Source: Lithodes maja | Lineage: Eukaryota > Arthropoda > Malacostraca > Decapoda > Lithodidae | NCBI GenBank assembly: GCA_037953745.1 | Contig: JBAKBP010004452.1 | Coordinates: 1 to 64,000, forward strand | Direction of reading: 5' to 3' | DNA length: 64,000 nucleotides | Part shown: positions 36,547-45,424 of the stretch, one piece after another | Numbering within the stretch: position 1 is the first letter of the stretch | Layout of the letters: every line of letters starts with the position of its first letter | The notes under the pieces: generated by a model | Databases searched by the model: none | What the model was told of the DNA's origin: nothing | What the model saw: only the letters and a program-made list of their open reading frames with translations | Program-made: the position numbers and the translations under genes

Positions 36547-37338
36547 TCAGGCTTTAGACATCTTGGGATACTGAAATACAAATTTAGGAGGTATACCAAA
36601 ACATTGTTGGATGCTATAATTCAGGCTTGAGACATCTTCGTTTTTCTTCATTACCTCCTCCTCAAACGCGAACATTATCACAAATGCAATATCCTTAGAA
36701 GTAACCCGTTCCCATGGTGGTAATTGGAGAAGTGTGCAGTCGAGGAGAAGAGGGGTGAGATTGATACCACCCTTCAGCCGCATGTCGGTCATGAAAGCGG
36801 GAAAGAAAACGGCACATGGCCAATATTTAGTTGGATAATTCGACAACATGTGGCGCAGCTTATCAAATTTCTCTTGAGGTTTCATCAACACCGTAATTTT
36901 TCCAGTTTTAATGTCGATCCATTCCGCCAACCCTTCACACGTGAGACCGTGAATAACCACCCTCCCCCTCGGGTTATTTTTAAAGTAATATTTGGCGACA
37001 TTTCGAAAAAAGTTCCTACCACCGTTATCGGTGAAGGGGTAAGTTTCCGCGGTGTATACATTGTTGACTCGCTCCAAATACTGGAACTCTATATTGTCGT
37101 TTTGTCGGATGGTTTCTCTCTCGGCAATGAAGAGTTCATTGGAAGAGGTGTATCTGTGATCCTTCTCCTCTTGAACCCGGTTCTGGGGGCGTTGACTAAA
37201 TTCATCCTCGCGATATAGCGTATACTCCTTTTCGCTTTCGATCCAGGGGACACGATCAGCTACAGCACTGTCGGGCATAGAAGATTCCACAGCACTCTTG
37301 ACGAAAACGAAGCGATACTTTTCATAATTTTTTTTCAT
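36547..37338 (-). CDS. Hypothetical protein, possibly the 3' part of a longer gene
   Basis: 263 codons from ATG. Mixed alpha/beta composition with an Arg/Asn/Phe-rich centre (NFFRNVAKYYFKNNPRGRVV) and a conserved-looking Trp/Cys segment (YWPCAVFFPAFM). No transmembrane helix or known motif was seen. The start overlaps the end of the upstream ORF (37,322-37,684) by 17 bp, and the overlap lies on an A8 run. Loss of one base there would make one frame, so these may be two overlapping genes or one gene split by a homopolymer indel. Its last part is duplicated at 35,930-36,150. Confidence 0.65.
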   Translation of the reverse strand: MKKNYEKYRFVFVKSAVESSMPDSAVADRVPWIESEKEYTLYREDEFSQRPQNRVQEEKDHRYTSSNELFIAERETIRQNDNIEFQYLERVNNVYTAETYPFTDNGGRNFFRNVAKYYFKNNPRGRVVIHGLTCEGLAEWIDIKTGKITVLMKPQEKFDKLRHMLSNYPTKYWPCAVFFPAFMTDMRLKGGINLTPLLLDCTLLQLPPWERVTSKDIAFVIMFAFEEEVMKKNEDVSSLNYSIQQCFGIPPKFVFQYPKMSKA

Positions 37339-37684
37339 TTCTCAGACACATGACAAAATCTCCCACCTTTAGGGTAGATATTGGATTTTTGGTGAATCTA
37401 CTTTGGATGTTAGTAGCCCAAATAACATCGCCCGTGCCTCCAATAAAGTAAGATGATTGAGACGACGGCTGCTGATTGTAGTTATCCTCCGAGTCTATGA
37501 CGACATTGTCAATCCTTTGAATCACAGCCTCGAGCTTATCTATATCTCCGCGTTTGAGGCATATGGAGTAGTACATTGGTAGTTTGTTTATATAACCACT
37601 CCTGAACTGGTACCATTTTTGGAAACATGATCGTCTTTTGGATTCGGCGGGTGCACTTTTTCGCTCGGTGACTTTACCAGACAT
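37322..37684 (-). CDS. Hypothetical protein, possibly the 5' part of the same gene
   Basis: 120 codons from ATG. Lys/Arg/Ser-rich N-terminus, then YSICLKRGDIDKLEAVIQRID and an acidic/Gln segment. Upstream on the minus strand, TTATATAGGC (37,726-37,732) is a good TATA box about 45 bp from the start codon, the only clear promoter for this pair. That favours a single transcript for this ORF and the following one. No known domain was seen. Confidence 0.6.
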   Translation of the reverse strand: MSGKVTERKSAPAESKRRSCFQKWYQFRSGYINKLPMYYSICLKRGDIDKLEAVIQRIDNVVIDSEDNYNQQPSSQSSYFIGGTGDVIWATNIQSRFTKNPISTLKVGDFVMCLRNEKKL

Positions 37685-37822
37685 CGTTTACCAGGTAAAT
37701 TTGAACAATCATCCCAACTGCCTGCCTATATAACCTTTAGCGGGATAAAGCAAAAAATCGATTCCTTTTAGTTTGAACAATTCCAAATCCATGCTGATCA
37801 CATTTTTGGATCGGGGAATCCC

Positions 37823-39619
37823 CTAGCTCATTATGGGTCTGACCGTGAATTTTATATCTTCCCGACAGATGGGGCATTTATGGATAACAAGAGTACAGGA
37901 TGCACAGGTCACCATATGTGTACAAGGTAAGATTACAGTGTCCATCCTATTATCAAAACACACCTTACATAGGTACATATCATCGGGAAATGATGGGGGT
38001 TTCTCATTCCTCTCTGGGAATTCTTCAATGGGCTGGCCTCGGGTGGTTTCTTCAGATTGGTGGGTTATTTCTTTTTCAGATTGGAGGTTGGTAGTGGTTC
38101 TTTCAGTTAGAGGTTCTTCTTCAAAGGACTGGCCGTGTGGAGTTGTTGTTTCTTCTTCTTGGTGGTGGGTAGAGTGCTGCGGATTTGTTGTTTCTTCTTC
38201 GGATAGGTGGTTAGCGATTTCTTCTTCGGATAGGAGGAGGGGTTGGCGGTGCTGTGGATTTGTTGTTTCTTCTTCGGATAGGAGGAGGGGTTGTTGGTGG
38301 TGTGGATTTGTTGTTTCTTCTTCGGATAGGAGGAGGGGTTGTTGGTGGTGGGTGATTTCTTCTTCGGATAGGAGGAGGGGTTGTTGGTGGTGGGTGATTT
38401 CTTCTTCGGATGGGAGGAGGGGTTGTTGGTGGTGGGTGATTTCTTCTTCGGATGGGAGGAGGGGTTGTTGGTGGTGGGTGATTTCTTCTTCGGATGGGAG
38501 GAGGGGTTGTTGGTGGTGGGTGATTTCTTCTTCGGATGGGAGGAGGGGTTGTTGGTGGTGGGTCGAGTGCTGCGGATTTGTTGTTTCTTCTTCGGATAGG
38601 AGGAGGGGTTGTTGGTGGGTCGAGTGCTGCGGATTTGTTGTTTCTTCTTTGGACCGGTTCAATAATTCACGACGAACATCGCTTTCCATATACTGAAGTA
38701 TAGCCTCTATGAATGGCTCCAGGCTAAAGAAGGGCAGGCAAGTCTGTACCAATTTAGTTTTGAGGACCTCGCGAACCTTCGGTTCTGGGAATCCCATTGT
38801 CACCACAGCCCGCACCATATCCAGCTCCATTAATGAGTCCAATTCCTGTTCGGTGATTGGCGCGGTGGTGGTGGTGGTGGTGGATGGTGGACACATCTGA
38901 TCAATAAATGCCTTACCCTTTTTCAACAGGACAAAGTTACAGTAGGGATACCAGCGAGCATGTTCATTCCAAGGAATATTATTGGTCTCCCAGTTTCGTA
39001 GACCGTTACCACAATGGAAACATCTCACGTGATCACTCAAACCATAGTAATAGAAGCCGGCCTCGGATAATTCTGCGGGCTTCTGCTTCACCCGTTCTGG
39101 CCATCTAATATAGCTATCGAGACGATTTTCATACGTGACATAGTTTGGTCGTTTGGGATCACTATGTTTCGGGAGACCCATTGCCTCGAGTTGGTCGAGG
39201 GGGGGGCATTTTCTCTCCGAGTATGATCCGGGCATATGACGATGTCCAGATCCGCAGACATCCTCGGAAGGAATACTGATGGCCTTGGATTTCTTCCAAG
39301 GATATAGTTGGGTGATGATGTGACCCTGCTCGAGTGGAATATTCCCCACTGGCTGCCCCTTCACAAATGGACAGCGGGGGAAATGACGTTGATGTTCGCT
39401 TCGTGGTGTATCGGTCTTCTCCCAGGCACCAACAATCCCCCTACAAAACACACAGGCGCAGTGATCAAATGTTCGCAGATAGTAAAATCCATCGCGGGCA
39501 AGGTCGTTGGGGTTCAACCATAAACTTGGCCAGTCGATGAACGTGTCCAGTCGTTCCTTTTCGAATCTCAGACTATCATATCCCAAAAATACCTGGGTGG
39601 GTCGCGTGATTTCGGCCAT
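37823..39619 (-). CDS. iap: Inhibitor of apoptosis protein (BIR-BIR-UBA-RING), intact
   Basis: 598 codons from ATG. BIR1 (about residues 20-87) and BIR2 (about 161-230) carry the CxxC...H...C zinc pattern: CVFC with EHQRHFPRC, and CFHC with NEHARWYPYC. A UBA-like segment (VVTMGFPEPKVREVL) follows near 265-310. A long Ser/Glu/His/Gln linker contains a 14-residue repeat (SEEEITHHQQPLLP) about six times. The last 50 residues form a C3HC4 RING (CKVC ... PCTH ... CASC ... CPIC). IAPs of this layout bind caspases or IAP antagonists and act as RING E3 ubiquitin ligases in the cytoplasm. In large DNA viruses they keep infected cells alive. It is longer than typical baculovirus IAPs because of the linker. 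Confidence 0.93.
   Translation of the reverse strand: MAEITRPTQVFLGYDSLRFEKERLDTFIDWPSLWLNPNDLARDGFYYLRTFDHCACVFCRGIVGAWEKTDTPRSEHQRHFPRCPFVKGQPVGNIPLEQGHIITQLYPWKKSKAISIPSEDVCGSGHRHMPGSYSERKCPPLDQLEAMGLPKHSDPKRPNYVTYENRLDSYIRWPERVKQKPAELSEAGFYYYGLSDHVRCFHCGNGLRNWETNNIPWNEHARWYPYCNFVLLKKGKAFIDQMCPPSTTTTTTAPITEQELDSLMELDMVRAVVTMGFPEPKVREVLKTKLVQTCLPFFSLEPFIEAILQYMESDVRRELLNRSKEETTNPQHSTHQQPLLLSEEETTNPQHSTHHQQPLLPSEEEITHHQQPLLPSEEEITHHQQPLLPSEEEITHHQQPLLPSEEEITHHQQPLLLSEEEITHHQQPLLLSEEETTNPHHQQPLLLSEEETTNPQHRQPLLLSEEEIANHLSEEETTNPQHSTHHQEEETTTPHGQSFEEEPLTERTTTNLQSEKEITHQSEETTRGQPIEEFPERNEKPPSFPDDMYLCKVCFDNRMDTVILPCTHMVTCASCTLVIHKCPICREDIKFTVRPIMS
38340..38560 (-). repeat. 42-bp minisatellite in the IAP linker
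   Basis: A 42-bp unit (on the plus strand TTGTTGGTGGTGGGTGATTT, then CTTCTTCGGATRGGAGGAGGGG) is repeated in tandem about five to six times, with related longer units on both sides. It keeps the reading frame and encodes 14 residues per unit. Confidence 0.9.
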
Positions 39620-39644
39620 CTCCTCGAATCCTGAAAGAGAAATA

Positions 39645-39806
39645 ATGAATTATTTTTACAGTCTTGGTGGGTCATATTGGGGGAAGCTCTCGGAAAAGGA
39701 GACTTATTTCATCCAAAGGACCATTATAATAATATTTTCATTTTTTTCCATAGATTCGAGAAAAGCCGAAGACCTCTCCCGAAGAAAAAAAAGAAGAATC
39801 GGGTAG
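39645..39806 (+). CDS. Small ORF divergent from the intact IAP (53 codons)
   Basis: ATG 25 bp from the IAP start codon, opposite strand. Begins MNYFYSLGGSYWGKLSEKET, then an Ile/Phe-rich hydrophobic run (possible membrane helix), then a very basic end (RRKKRRIG). A related ORF sits at the same place beside the left IAP (32,060-32,281). Another frame from 39,755 to about 39,970 is also open and Lys/Glu/Ser rich, beginning just after an acceptor-like TTTTTTCCATAG. Coding status is uncertain. Confidence 0.3.
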   Translation: MNYFYSLGGSYWGKLSEKETYFIQRTIIIIFSFFSIDSRKAEDLSRRKKRRIG

Positions 39807-40478
39807 CATCACCAATGAAACTTCGGAGCTCAAAGTACAAAAGAAGAGATCTGCCTCGCCGCCACAGATCAAGCTCTTTCAAAAACAAAACAGTATCTAC
39901 CGAAGAAGATTACTATCACTAAAGTGTTTGAAGCATTCTGTTAAAGGGTTAAAACAAACCCTACCATAAATATCCCCATAAGGCCATTTGCCCGCTAAAG
40001 GGTTCAACATTTAAAGTAATACTTAATCGAACTAAAAATATATTTTTATATATACTAGGGACACTACATCAGACAAAAAACCTAAATTTTTAAATTCACA
40101 CCTGCCATCATAATCACCCAGACCAATAAAACAAAAATATATACAAAGTAGTTTTTATAACCGTGGTGGTCGGTCGTGCTGGGTGTTGCCTCGTCACTGT
40201 CGTCGCTACTAAGCCTCTCTGTGTTATATATAACACAGAGATTACCAGATCGGCCTTGCTACTAAAGAGGTTGCCAGATTAATTTCTCACTCATAGAATT
40301 AGTTTTCTACCCATAGCCAACAATTGCAAATACCCCCATAAGGTCATTTTTACCAGCTTAAAGGCTATAAAGGATTCCTAATAGGTTAACTAATTTCTCA
40401 GATGATTGGGGTAGTAGTAATACAGAGTGTCATATACAGTATAACCAATTTTATTTGTGAAAATATATTACATGATTT
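39807..40478. promoter_or_regulatory. Gene-free region with a 26-bp perfect palindrome
   Basis: No convincing gene. 39,940-40,010 and 40,333-40,365 carry the CCCTTTAGC dispersed element in minus orientation. At 40,216-40,241 is a perfect palindrome: half-site TCTCTGTGTTATA followed at once by its reverse complement. At 40,448-40,455 TTTTATTT gives AATAAA on the minus strand, the poly(A) signal of the gene ending at 40,479. Short AT-rich tracts occur around 40,040. Confidence 0.6.
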
Positions 40479-41990
40479 CTAATCCTCATCGTCATCCTCA
40501 TCGTCATCCTCATCGTCATCCTCATCGTCATCCTCATCGTCATCCTCATCCTCATCGTCATCGTCAATAAAATTAATAAACTCATCAATATTCTTTTGGT
40601 CTACCAATTTCTCTTCAACATATTTTTCTACAATATCAATATTTTCCTCAGTCTTAGATGTATTATTATTATCAGGTAATATGATTTCTACTTCCCCCTT
40701 TTCTCCCTCACCTATATAGGATTTAACATTATTTTTTCCTTTTTTATATGATTTATTTCGATTTTTGAAAATGGCCCGCAACTTATATTGATTTGTTTTC
40801 CTCTGGTCTAACATCTTTTTCAAGGGGTCAATATTATTAGGTTTGAATAATATTTTTTTAGGATGATATTGTGGTACCCAAGATATATTAGCCAATTCAG
40901 ATTCGATATGATCATATATAGAGAATATACGCGCCTTTCTTCCCCCTTTCGGAGTTTTATAAATTATAGCATCCCTTTCGGTCGTCATTAGAGGAATACG
41001 ATGCTGAAAGTCGATTTCGATATCCAATGATGTGATCATATTATCAGTTCTATTCACATAAAATCCAGTCACTCGAAAATTTTCGATACTATCGAGGAGA
41101 TATTTTTTCATAAAATTGGGAATAGTGATACAGAACTCCCTCGATTCATTGTCGATAGGTTGACTGTCCTTCCGATAATGAAAACCGGGAACACGCAATT
41201 TTGTTATTAGTGAGTAAATTGAGACACCGATCAAATATAAACCAATTTGTTCTTGATTTTCACGCCTATATAAAGGACACACCACATATAAAACCATATC
41301 GTCGTCATTTAACATAGGAAGACGGATAAACTCGAATTTTGAGTACAAAAGGGAGTCGTTGGTGTTGGCAATAGGTATAGTCATATTGTTTCCCAACCTA
41401 AATTCGTTATTATAATATTGATTCTTTGCAGCCATGAGATTCTCCAGACGTTTCTCCAAGTTCGTTAGCGTCTTATTCTCGGTGGATTGAGGAGGCAGCT
41501 TGCCACGTATTCTTTCTATGTCTTTCTCCAATTGTATCACCTGAGTCTTCCATTTTTCCGAATAGCCTTGAAATGTTATATGGCTACGGCCCAAATAATG
41601 AATATGCTTGTCAATTTTCTCCACCTTGATGAGGTCCGATGTTGAGGATGAATCGAGATAAACTTTGGGATACTTACTATGATATACCTTACCCACACTA
41701 TCATATATAGCCTTGCTGGTATTATATAGGATACCTTTGTCATTTAACCAGACCTGTAAATTAAAAGCGATATTACGATGTTTAATCGTATGGCTATTTT
41801 TTTTCTTTGAACGATTATCATGATTGGCTTGATCAAACCCATCCTTTAATAATTTTGCGAATCTGCGGTTGTGTGGGATATTCTCTCGCTTGGTTATATT
41901 CAGGTCTTCAATAGATGCATTTTCCACGTGTAGGGCATAATACCCCTTCTCACCCCAATCAGAGGGAAATCCAACATTGAAAGGGTTCAT
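40479..41990 (-). CDS. Hypothetical protein with helical segment and Asp/Glu tail
   Basis: 503 codons from ATG. Residues about 144-196 look like a charged amphipathic helix or coiled coil (WKTQVIQLEKDIERIRGKL ... NLEKRLENLMAAKNQY). The middle part has beta-rich segments (SKFEFIRLPML ... DMVLYVVCPLY). The C-terminus is a run of Asp and Glu from about residue 467, encoded by a 12-bp repeat (CATCCTCATCGT on the plus strand). Acidic tails are common in histone- or nucleic-acid-protein-binding chaperones, but no family is recognised. It lies 15 bp downstream of the gene at 42,006-42,806, same strand, probably one transcription unit. A poly(A) signal follows. Confidence 0.75.
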   Translation of the reverse strand: MNPFNVGFPSDWGEKGYYALHVENASIEDLNITKRENIPHNRRFAKLLKDGFDQANHDNRSKKKNSHTIKHRNIAFNLQVWLNDKGILYNTSKAIYDSVGKVYHSKYPKVYLDSSSTSDLIKVEKIDKHIHYLGRSHITFQGYSEKWKTQVIQLEKDIERIRGKLPPQSTENKTLTNLEKRLENLMAAKNQYYNNEFRLGNNMTIPIANTNDSLLYSKFEFIRLPMLNDDDMVLYVVCPLYRRENQEQIGLYLIGVSIYSLITKLRVPGFHYRKDSQPIDNESREFCITIPNFMKKYLLDSIENFRVTGFYVNRTDNMITSLDIEIDFQHRIPLMTTERDAIIYKTPKGGRKARIFSIYDHIESELANISWVPQYHPKKILFKPNNIDPLKKMLDQRKTNQYKLRAIFKNRNKSYKKGKNNVKSYIGEGEKGEVEIILPDNNNTSKTEENIDIVEKYVEEKLVDQKNIDEFINFIDDDDEDEDDDEDDDEDDDEDDDEDDDED

Positions 41991-42005
41991 AAAATATGAA
42001 TTGCT

Positions 42006-42806
42006 TCATATATCGTCATCATAGTTGGAATCCCTGTTGGATATATTGATGGTTATCGAAAGGCACGTGTCATCGACACCGTCAATATTGTGGTTGGTGG
42101 AAGAAATCTTAACCCTAGGGTCGTCATAATTGAGCACCACCACGGGCGTCAGATTTCTCCCACCCTCGCTAATATATTTATTCCAGTTATCTTGTACACT
42201 CAACTTTTTATTATAGTCATACCAGCTACTAATATGGATGGTCTTACTATGTCGATTATATGATTCACCATTACTTGGACCACATATTATATTTGTTTGC
42301 ACACACAAATCAACTCCAAACAACTTGAGATATGAACTCGTATTTTGTAGAATGCGATCGTCTTCATCATAATTATCATTTGCATCTACCCTGCTCTTCT
42401 TATTACCACCACCGGTAAACCGAAAAGCTTGAAGAGGTTCGCAATTGGATGATATATATATTTTTTCTACAAAAATAAATGTGTAACTCTTGTTATCGTC
42501 AGAAGAAATGTGAATAATGGGCCTGTTTTCATTATTCAGTAAGCCTTCTATTTTATTGGGCGAAAATAGTTTTGTTTTATATATACTTTCCGACCTGTCC
42601 AATCTTTGACAGTATCCCAAGTTATTTCGATAACATAGTTCAAATTCTTCTGCGGGAAAATCCATTTCTCCTTTAGTGTATCTGAGGGCTAGTTCTGAAA
42701 TAATATCTTTACCGTGGGCATGTTCAGCATCCACGTATAAATTAAATTTTTCATCCTCAGATAAAAATTGATTATATATTTCATCAAAGCTTTTGTTTAG
42801 CTCCAT
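42006..42806 (-). CDS. Hypothetical protein, 266 residues
   Basis: Starts at ATG (42,804-42,806), ends TGA. Acidic N-terminus (LSEDEKFNLYVDAEHAHGKD), a Cys/Tyr segment, and a C-terminal part with short beta-type stretches and many Asn/Asp residues. No membrane helix, signal peptide or catalytic motif was seen. It is divergent from the gene at 42,826 with only 19 bp between start codons, so promoters must lie inside the neighbouring coding sequences. Not recognised. Confidence 0.7.
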   Translation of the reverse strand: MELNKSFDEIYNQFLSEDEKFNLYVDAEHAHGKDIISELALRYTKGEMDFPAEEFELCYRNNLGYCQRLDRSESIYKTKLFSPNKIEGLLNNENRPIIHISSDDNKSYTFIFVEKIYISSNCEPLQAFRFTGGGNKKSRVDANDNYDEDDRILQNTSSYLKLFGVDLCVQTNIICGPSNGESYNRHSKTIHISSWYDYNKKLSVQDNWNKYISEGGRNLTPVVVLNYDDPRVKISSTNHNIDGVDDTCLSITINISNRDSNYDDDI

Positions 42807-42825
42807 TTGGTTGGCTGATAGTGGT

Positions 42826-44460
42826 ATGGTATTAATAGTTAGAAGGATTACAAATATAACTACCGAACCCTATGTCGGCGGGCCCTATTTATCCACTAAC
42901 CTCTCAGATTTTTCTTTAGAAAAAATTGTAAATATAAAAAATAATAATGAGTTATGTTGTACCATTAAATGTATTTATGATGATATCATTGAAGAGGATG
43001 TCCCCACCCATGACGCTGGTCACATTATTGAAATATATAACGACCTGGCAAGAGATAGAATTGATATATCCCAAACCCTATCAAACAATCTCGACATATC
43101 CATAGGCAATGAAATAATTAGTAAAATTTTCCTATTTTATGGAAAAGGACAATTAAACACGCCAACCGCATTGAGTTTTATATCTTTAACAGAAAATGTT
43201 CCGTGTCGGGCCCACATTAAATTGAACTCAATTATACATAAATTCACCAACATTACCGATTCTCTCCCTCGCGTTGCCAAATCGGTAGAACGAGTGGATA
43301 GTATCAAATCTACCATTAAAAACATGAACGCCAGAGGTATGGACGAGGTGTTTATGAAACAGACAATTCTTAAAATAGATTCTAAAGTGTTAGCATCGAA
43401 ATTGGACAATATTGACGATTTAAATTTCAAACTGAAAACTAATCAAATAAAGCTCTCTGAATATCTGCAGACATTAGGGGGTAGCGTCGATATAAGACAC
43501 GTGGATGGAATTGACACCTTTTATCGAAAAAAGGCCTCCAGGATGTTTCCTGAAGCTAATGATTTTGAGGTAAAAAAACTGACAGATAAGGTCATGAATA
43601 AAACTAACCCCCGGGATGTGTTAACGGCCGATACATTAAAAAACAGTAAAAATTATCCCACCGACACTCCTTCCATAGATAAGATACTTGCCTCGAATAA
43701 ATCCATACAGGATATCGAGAAGGCAATCATTAAGAAAATGAATAGGAAAAAAACTTTAAAACAAATAAGCACCAAATTCTTCAAATACACTATTGTGGGC
43801 GGTCTCGCGGTAGGTTTTTTTAAGATAATTGTACAGCCTTGGCTATTGGATTCGGCGGGATGTCATATGAATTACTGCGATGACTCCATGGTGACCAAAA
43901 GACGCAGTCGTAAAATATTGGAATATTCGTGTGCCAATAAACAAACTTCCTCATTTGCTCAGGTTTCAATACACCCATTTCACAATGAAATTGTGGAATG
44001 GGAAAAACATCATGACGAGGGAGACTATATAATAGACTACAATGGTCACGATACTGAGACAATGGGTTTCACCCATTGTTCAGTCAGGGATGTAAATAAG
44101 TACGGTCCTTGCGGTGGCTGGGGCGCTACACAAGCCGGATTCCCATTAACCACCCGCTTTAATATGGAGAATATAGAAGAAGGAACCAGTATTTCCTGCG
44201 ACGATGCCCCAAACATCTTTGAAGCAGTTACCGATATCGCTTTATCTGCTGGTGTAGATATATTAGACGTGGGATTAGATGTGGCCGGTAACACGATAAA
44301 AAATATTTTTTTTCCATGTATAGTCATTTTATTAATATTGGTCATATGCGTATTCACCCCTACAATCCTCAACAAGTTTCTCCCAATGGGTCACCGAAAA
44401 CCTACGGCCTCACCCAGTGGCCGAATTCCAGATATTGGTCACGTAGCTGCCGGCTCTTGA
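42826..44460 (+). CDS. Membrane protein with PIF-5 / ODV-E56-like layout
   Basis: 544 residues from ATG 42,826 (an upstream TTG frame overlaps the divergent gene and is not used). A long soluble N-terminal half ends in a helical, Asn/Lys-rich stretch. A hydrophobic segment follows at about residues 321-340 (TIVGGLAVGFFKIIV), then a Cys-rich part of roughly 150 residues with a GxxISCDDAPNIFEAVTDI stretch, and a C-terminal transmembrane helix at about 493-511. This order, and the Cys-plus-EA motif before the final helix, resemble baculovirus ODV-E56/PIF-5, a per os infectivity factor of the virion envelope also present in nudiviruses and hytrosaviruses. Assignment is by layout and partial motif only. 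The end overlaps the convergent gene by 59 bp. Confidence 0.45.
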   Translation: MVLIVRRITNITTEPYVGGPYLSTNLSDFSLEKIVNIKNNNELCCTIKCIYDDIIEEDVPTHDAGHIIEIYNDLARDRIDISQTLSNNLDISIGNEIISKIFLFYGKGQLNTPTALSFISLTENVPCRAHIKLNSIIHKFTNITDSLPRVAKSVERVDSIKSTIKNMNARGMDEVFMKQTILKIDSKVLASKLDNIDDLNFKLKTNQIKLSEYLQTLGGSVDIRHVDGIDTFYRKKASRMFPEANDFEVKKLTDKVMNKTNPRDVLTADTLKNSKNYPTDTPSIDKILASNKSIQDIEKAIIKKMNRKKTLKQISTKFFKYTIVGGLAVGFFKIIVQPWLLDSAGCHMNYCDDSMVTKRRSRKILEYSCANKQTSSFAQVSIHPFHNEIVEWEKHHDEGDYIIDYNGHDTETMGFTHCSVRDVNKYGPCGGWGATQAGFPLTTRFNMENIEEGTSISCDDAPNIFEAVTDIALSAGVDILDVGLDVAGNTIKNIFFPCIVILLILVICVFTPTILNKFLPMGHRKPTASPSGRIPDIGHVAAGS

Positions 44461-45424
44461 CATCCAATCTCCTAATCCCCGCCATGTGCGCTCGCTCGAC
44501 CCTCCACCTCAAAGATTTTTCAATTCCGTCTATACTTTGCATACATTTGTAATTCTCGTGTGTGTATGTTTGCATTAGTATGATATACGCGGTACTATCG
44601 CCAAAGGTAACATCGACGCCGAATAATTGTTCGGTATCCATATTCGGAGGTTTAGTGAAAAAGCACGCGCTACAGTGTTTAATCATAAAGTTTGTGATAA
44701 TGGTATGATTTATTTTCTTATTTGGCAAGTATGTCTCTACCAGACTGGCTTGGGTGTACATTTGCCGGGCATACATTTCTAATTGAATATATTCATCGCA
44801 TTCGGTCGGGGCTCCAAGAAATAGGTTCACCAGCTTCACCCCCCGCCTATACATGGTCCCAATAATATTCTCGGGGGTAATAGAGTTACCAAAAGATCGG
44901 AGAAGGTGCTCGCTTTCTGTATTGCCCTCCTTAGAATTGTAATTGGTTAACCGCATATCCCCATTTGTCACATTGACAATAATGATGGGTATGGCGGCGT
45001 CTCGCTTATAGAGATATTGTAGAATATAACATAGCGAGGTAAGGAAGGCCGTCTCGGGATATCTTTCGCCCCCGACACATTCAATATCGGCCAGTATCTC
45101 ATCCAGCCACTTGCTCATCTCAACCTTGGACTTATTATGGGGGGATAAATCTATGGCCTTCATCGTATAGGGAGATCTCTTGTCGTGATCTCCATATATT
45201 ACAAATACGATGCGAATACCCCCATAATAATGATGAAGACTGTATACAATGTCTTTGAGAGATATCTTGATATGGGGCCAAAACGCGGCCATGGATCCTG
45301 TCACATCCAGCGTATAGTAGACAATTAGATTGGGGGGGGTGGCGGCGTATTGATTCGCCACTAGATTGTCCAGTATGATCTTTGGTTGACGCGGACCGCC
45401 ACCGGTGGAGAGCTTTCCCCCCAT
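44402..45424 (-). CDS. vWA-domain protein with N-terminal myristoylation signal
   Basis: 340 codons from ATG. MGGKLS fits the N-myristoylation consensus (Gly2, Ser6), so the mature protein is probably lipid-anchored to a membrane. A von Willebrand factor A domain follows. The MIDAS motif is DVTGSM at residues 40-45; a YGDHD stretch and a GGERYPETAFLTSL stretch match the YRDH and GGGDxPEA signatures of the vWA subfamily found in alpha-kinase-linked (VwkA-like) proteins. No kinase domain is present. vWA domains bind protein partners through a metal ion, so a scaffold role at a membrane or in the virion is plausible. It is divergent from 45,490 across a 65-bp AT-rich spacer and overlaps the end of the PIF-5-like gene. 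Confidence 0.8.
   Translation of the reverse strand: MGGKLSTGGGPRQPKIILDNLVANQYAATPPNLIVYYTLDVTGSMAAFWPHIKISLKDIVYSLHHYYGGIRIVFVIYGDHDKRSPYTMKAIDLSPHNKSKVEMSKWLDEILADIECVGGERYPETAFLTSLCYILQYLYKRDAAIPIIIVNVTNGDMRLTNYNSKEGNTESEHLLRSFGNSITPENIIGTMYRRGVKLVNLFLGAPTECDEYIQLEMYARQMYTQASLVETYLPNKKINHTIITNFMIKHCSACFFTKPPNMDTEQLFGVDVTFGDSTAYIILMQTYTHENYKCMQSIDGIEKSLRWRVERAHMAGIRRLDVKSRQLRDQYLEFGHWVRP

Noticed and set aside
37322..37338. Programmed ribosomal frameshift at the A8 run
   Set aside because: Joining the two frames needs a +1 shift, not the -1 shift expected at an A-AAA-AAA heptamer, and no stimulatory structure is visible. An indel or two overlapping genes is simpler.
37833..38696. Gly/Trp/Ser-rich plus-strand ORF of 287 codons
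   Set aside because: It is the antisense of the IAP linker and RING; the minus strand has BIR and RING zinc motifs. The same holds for shorter plus-strand ORFs in 38,381-39,540.
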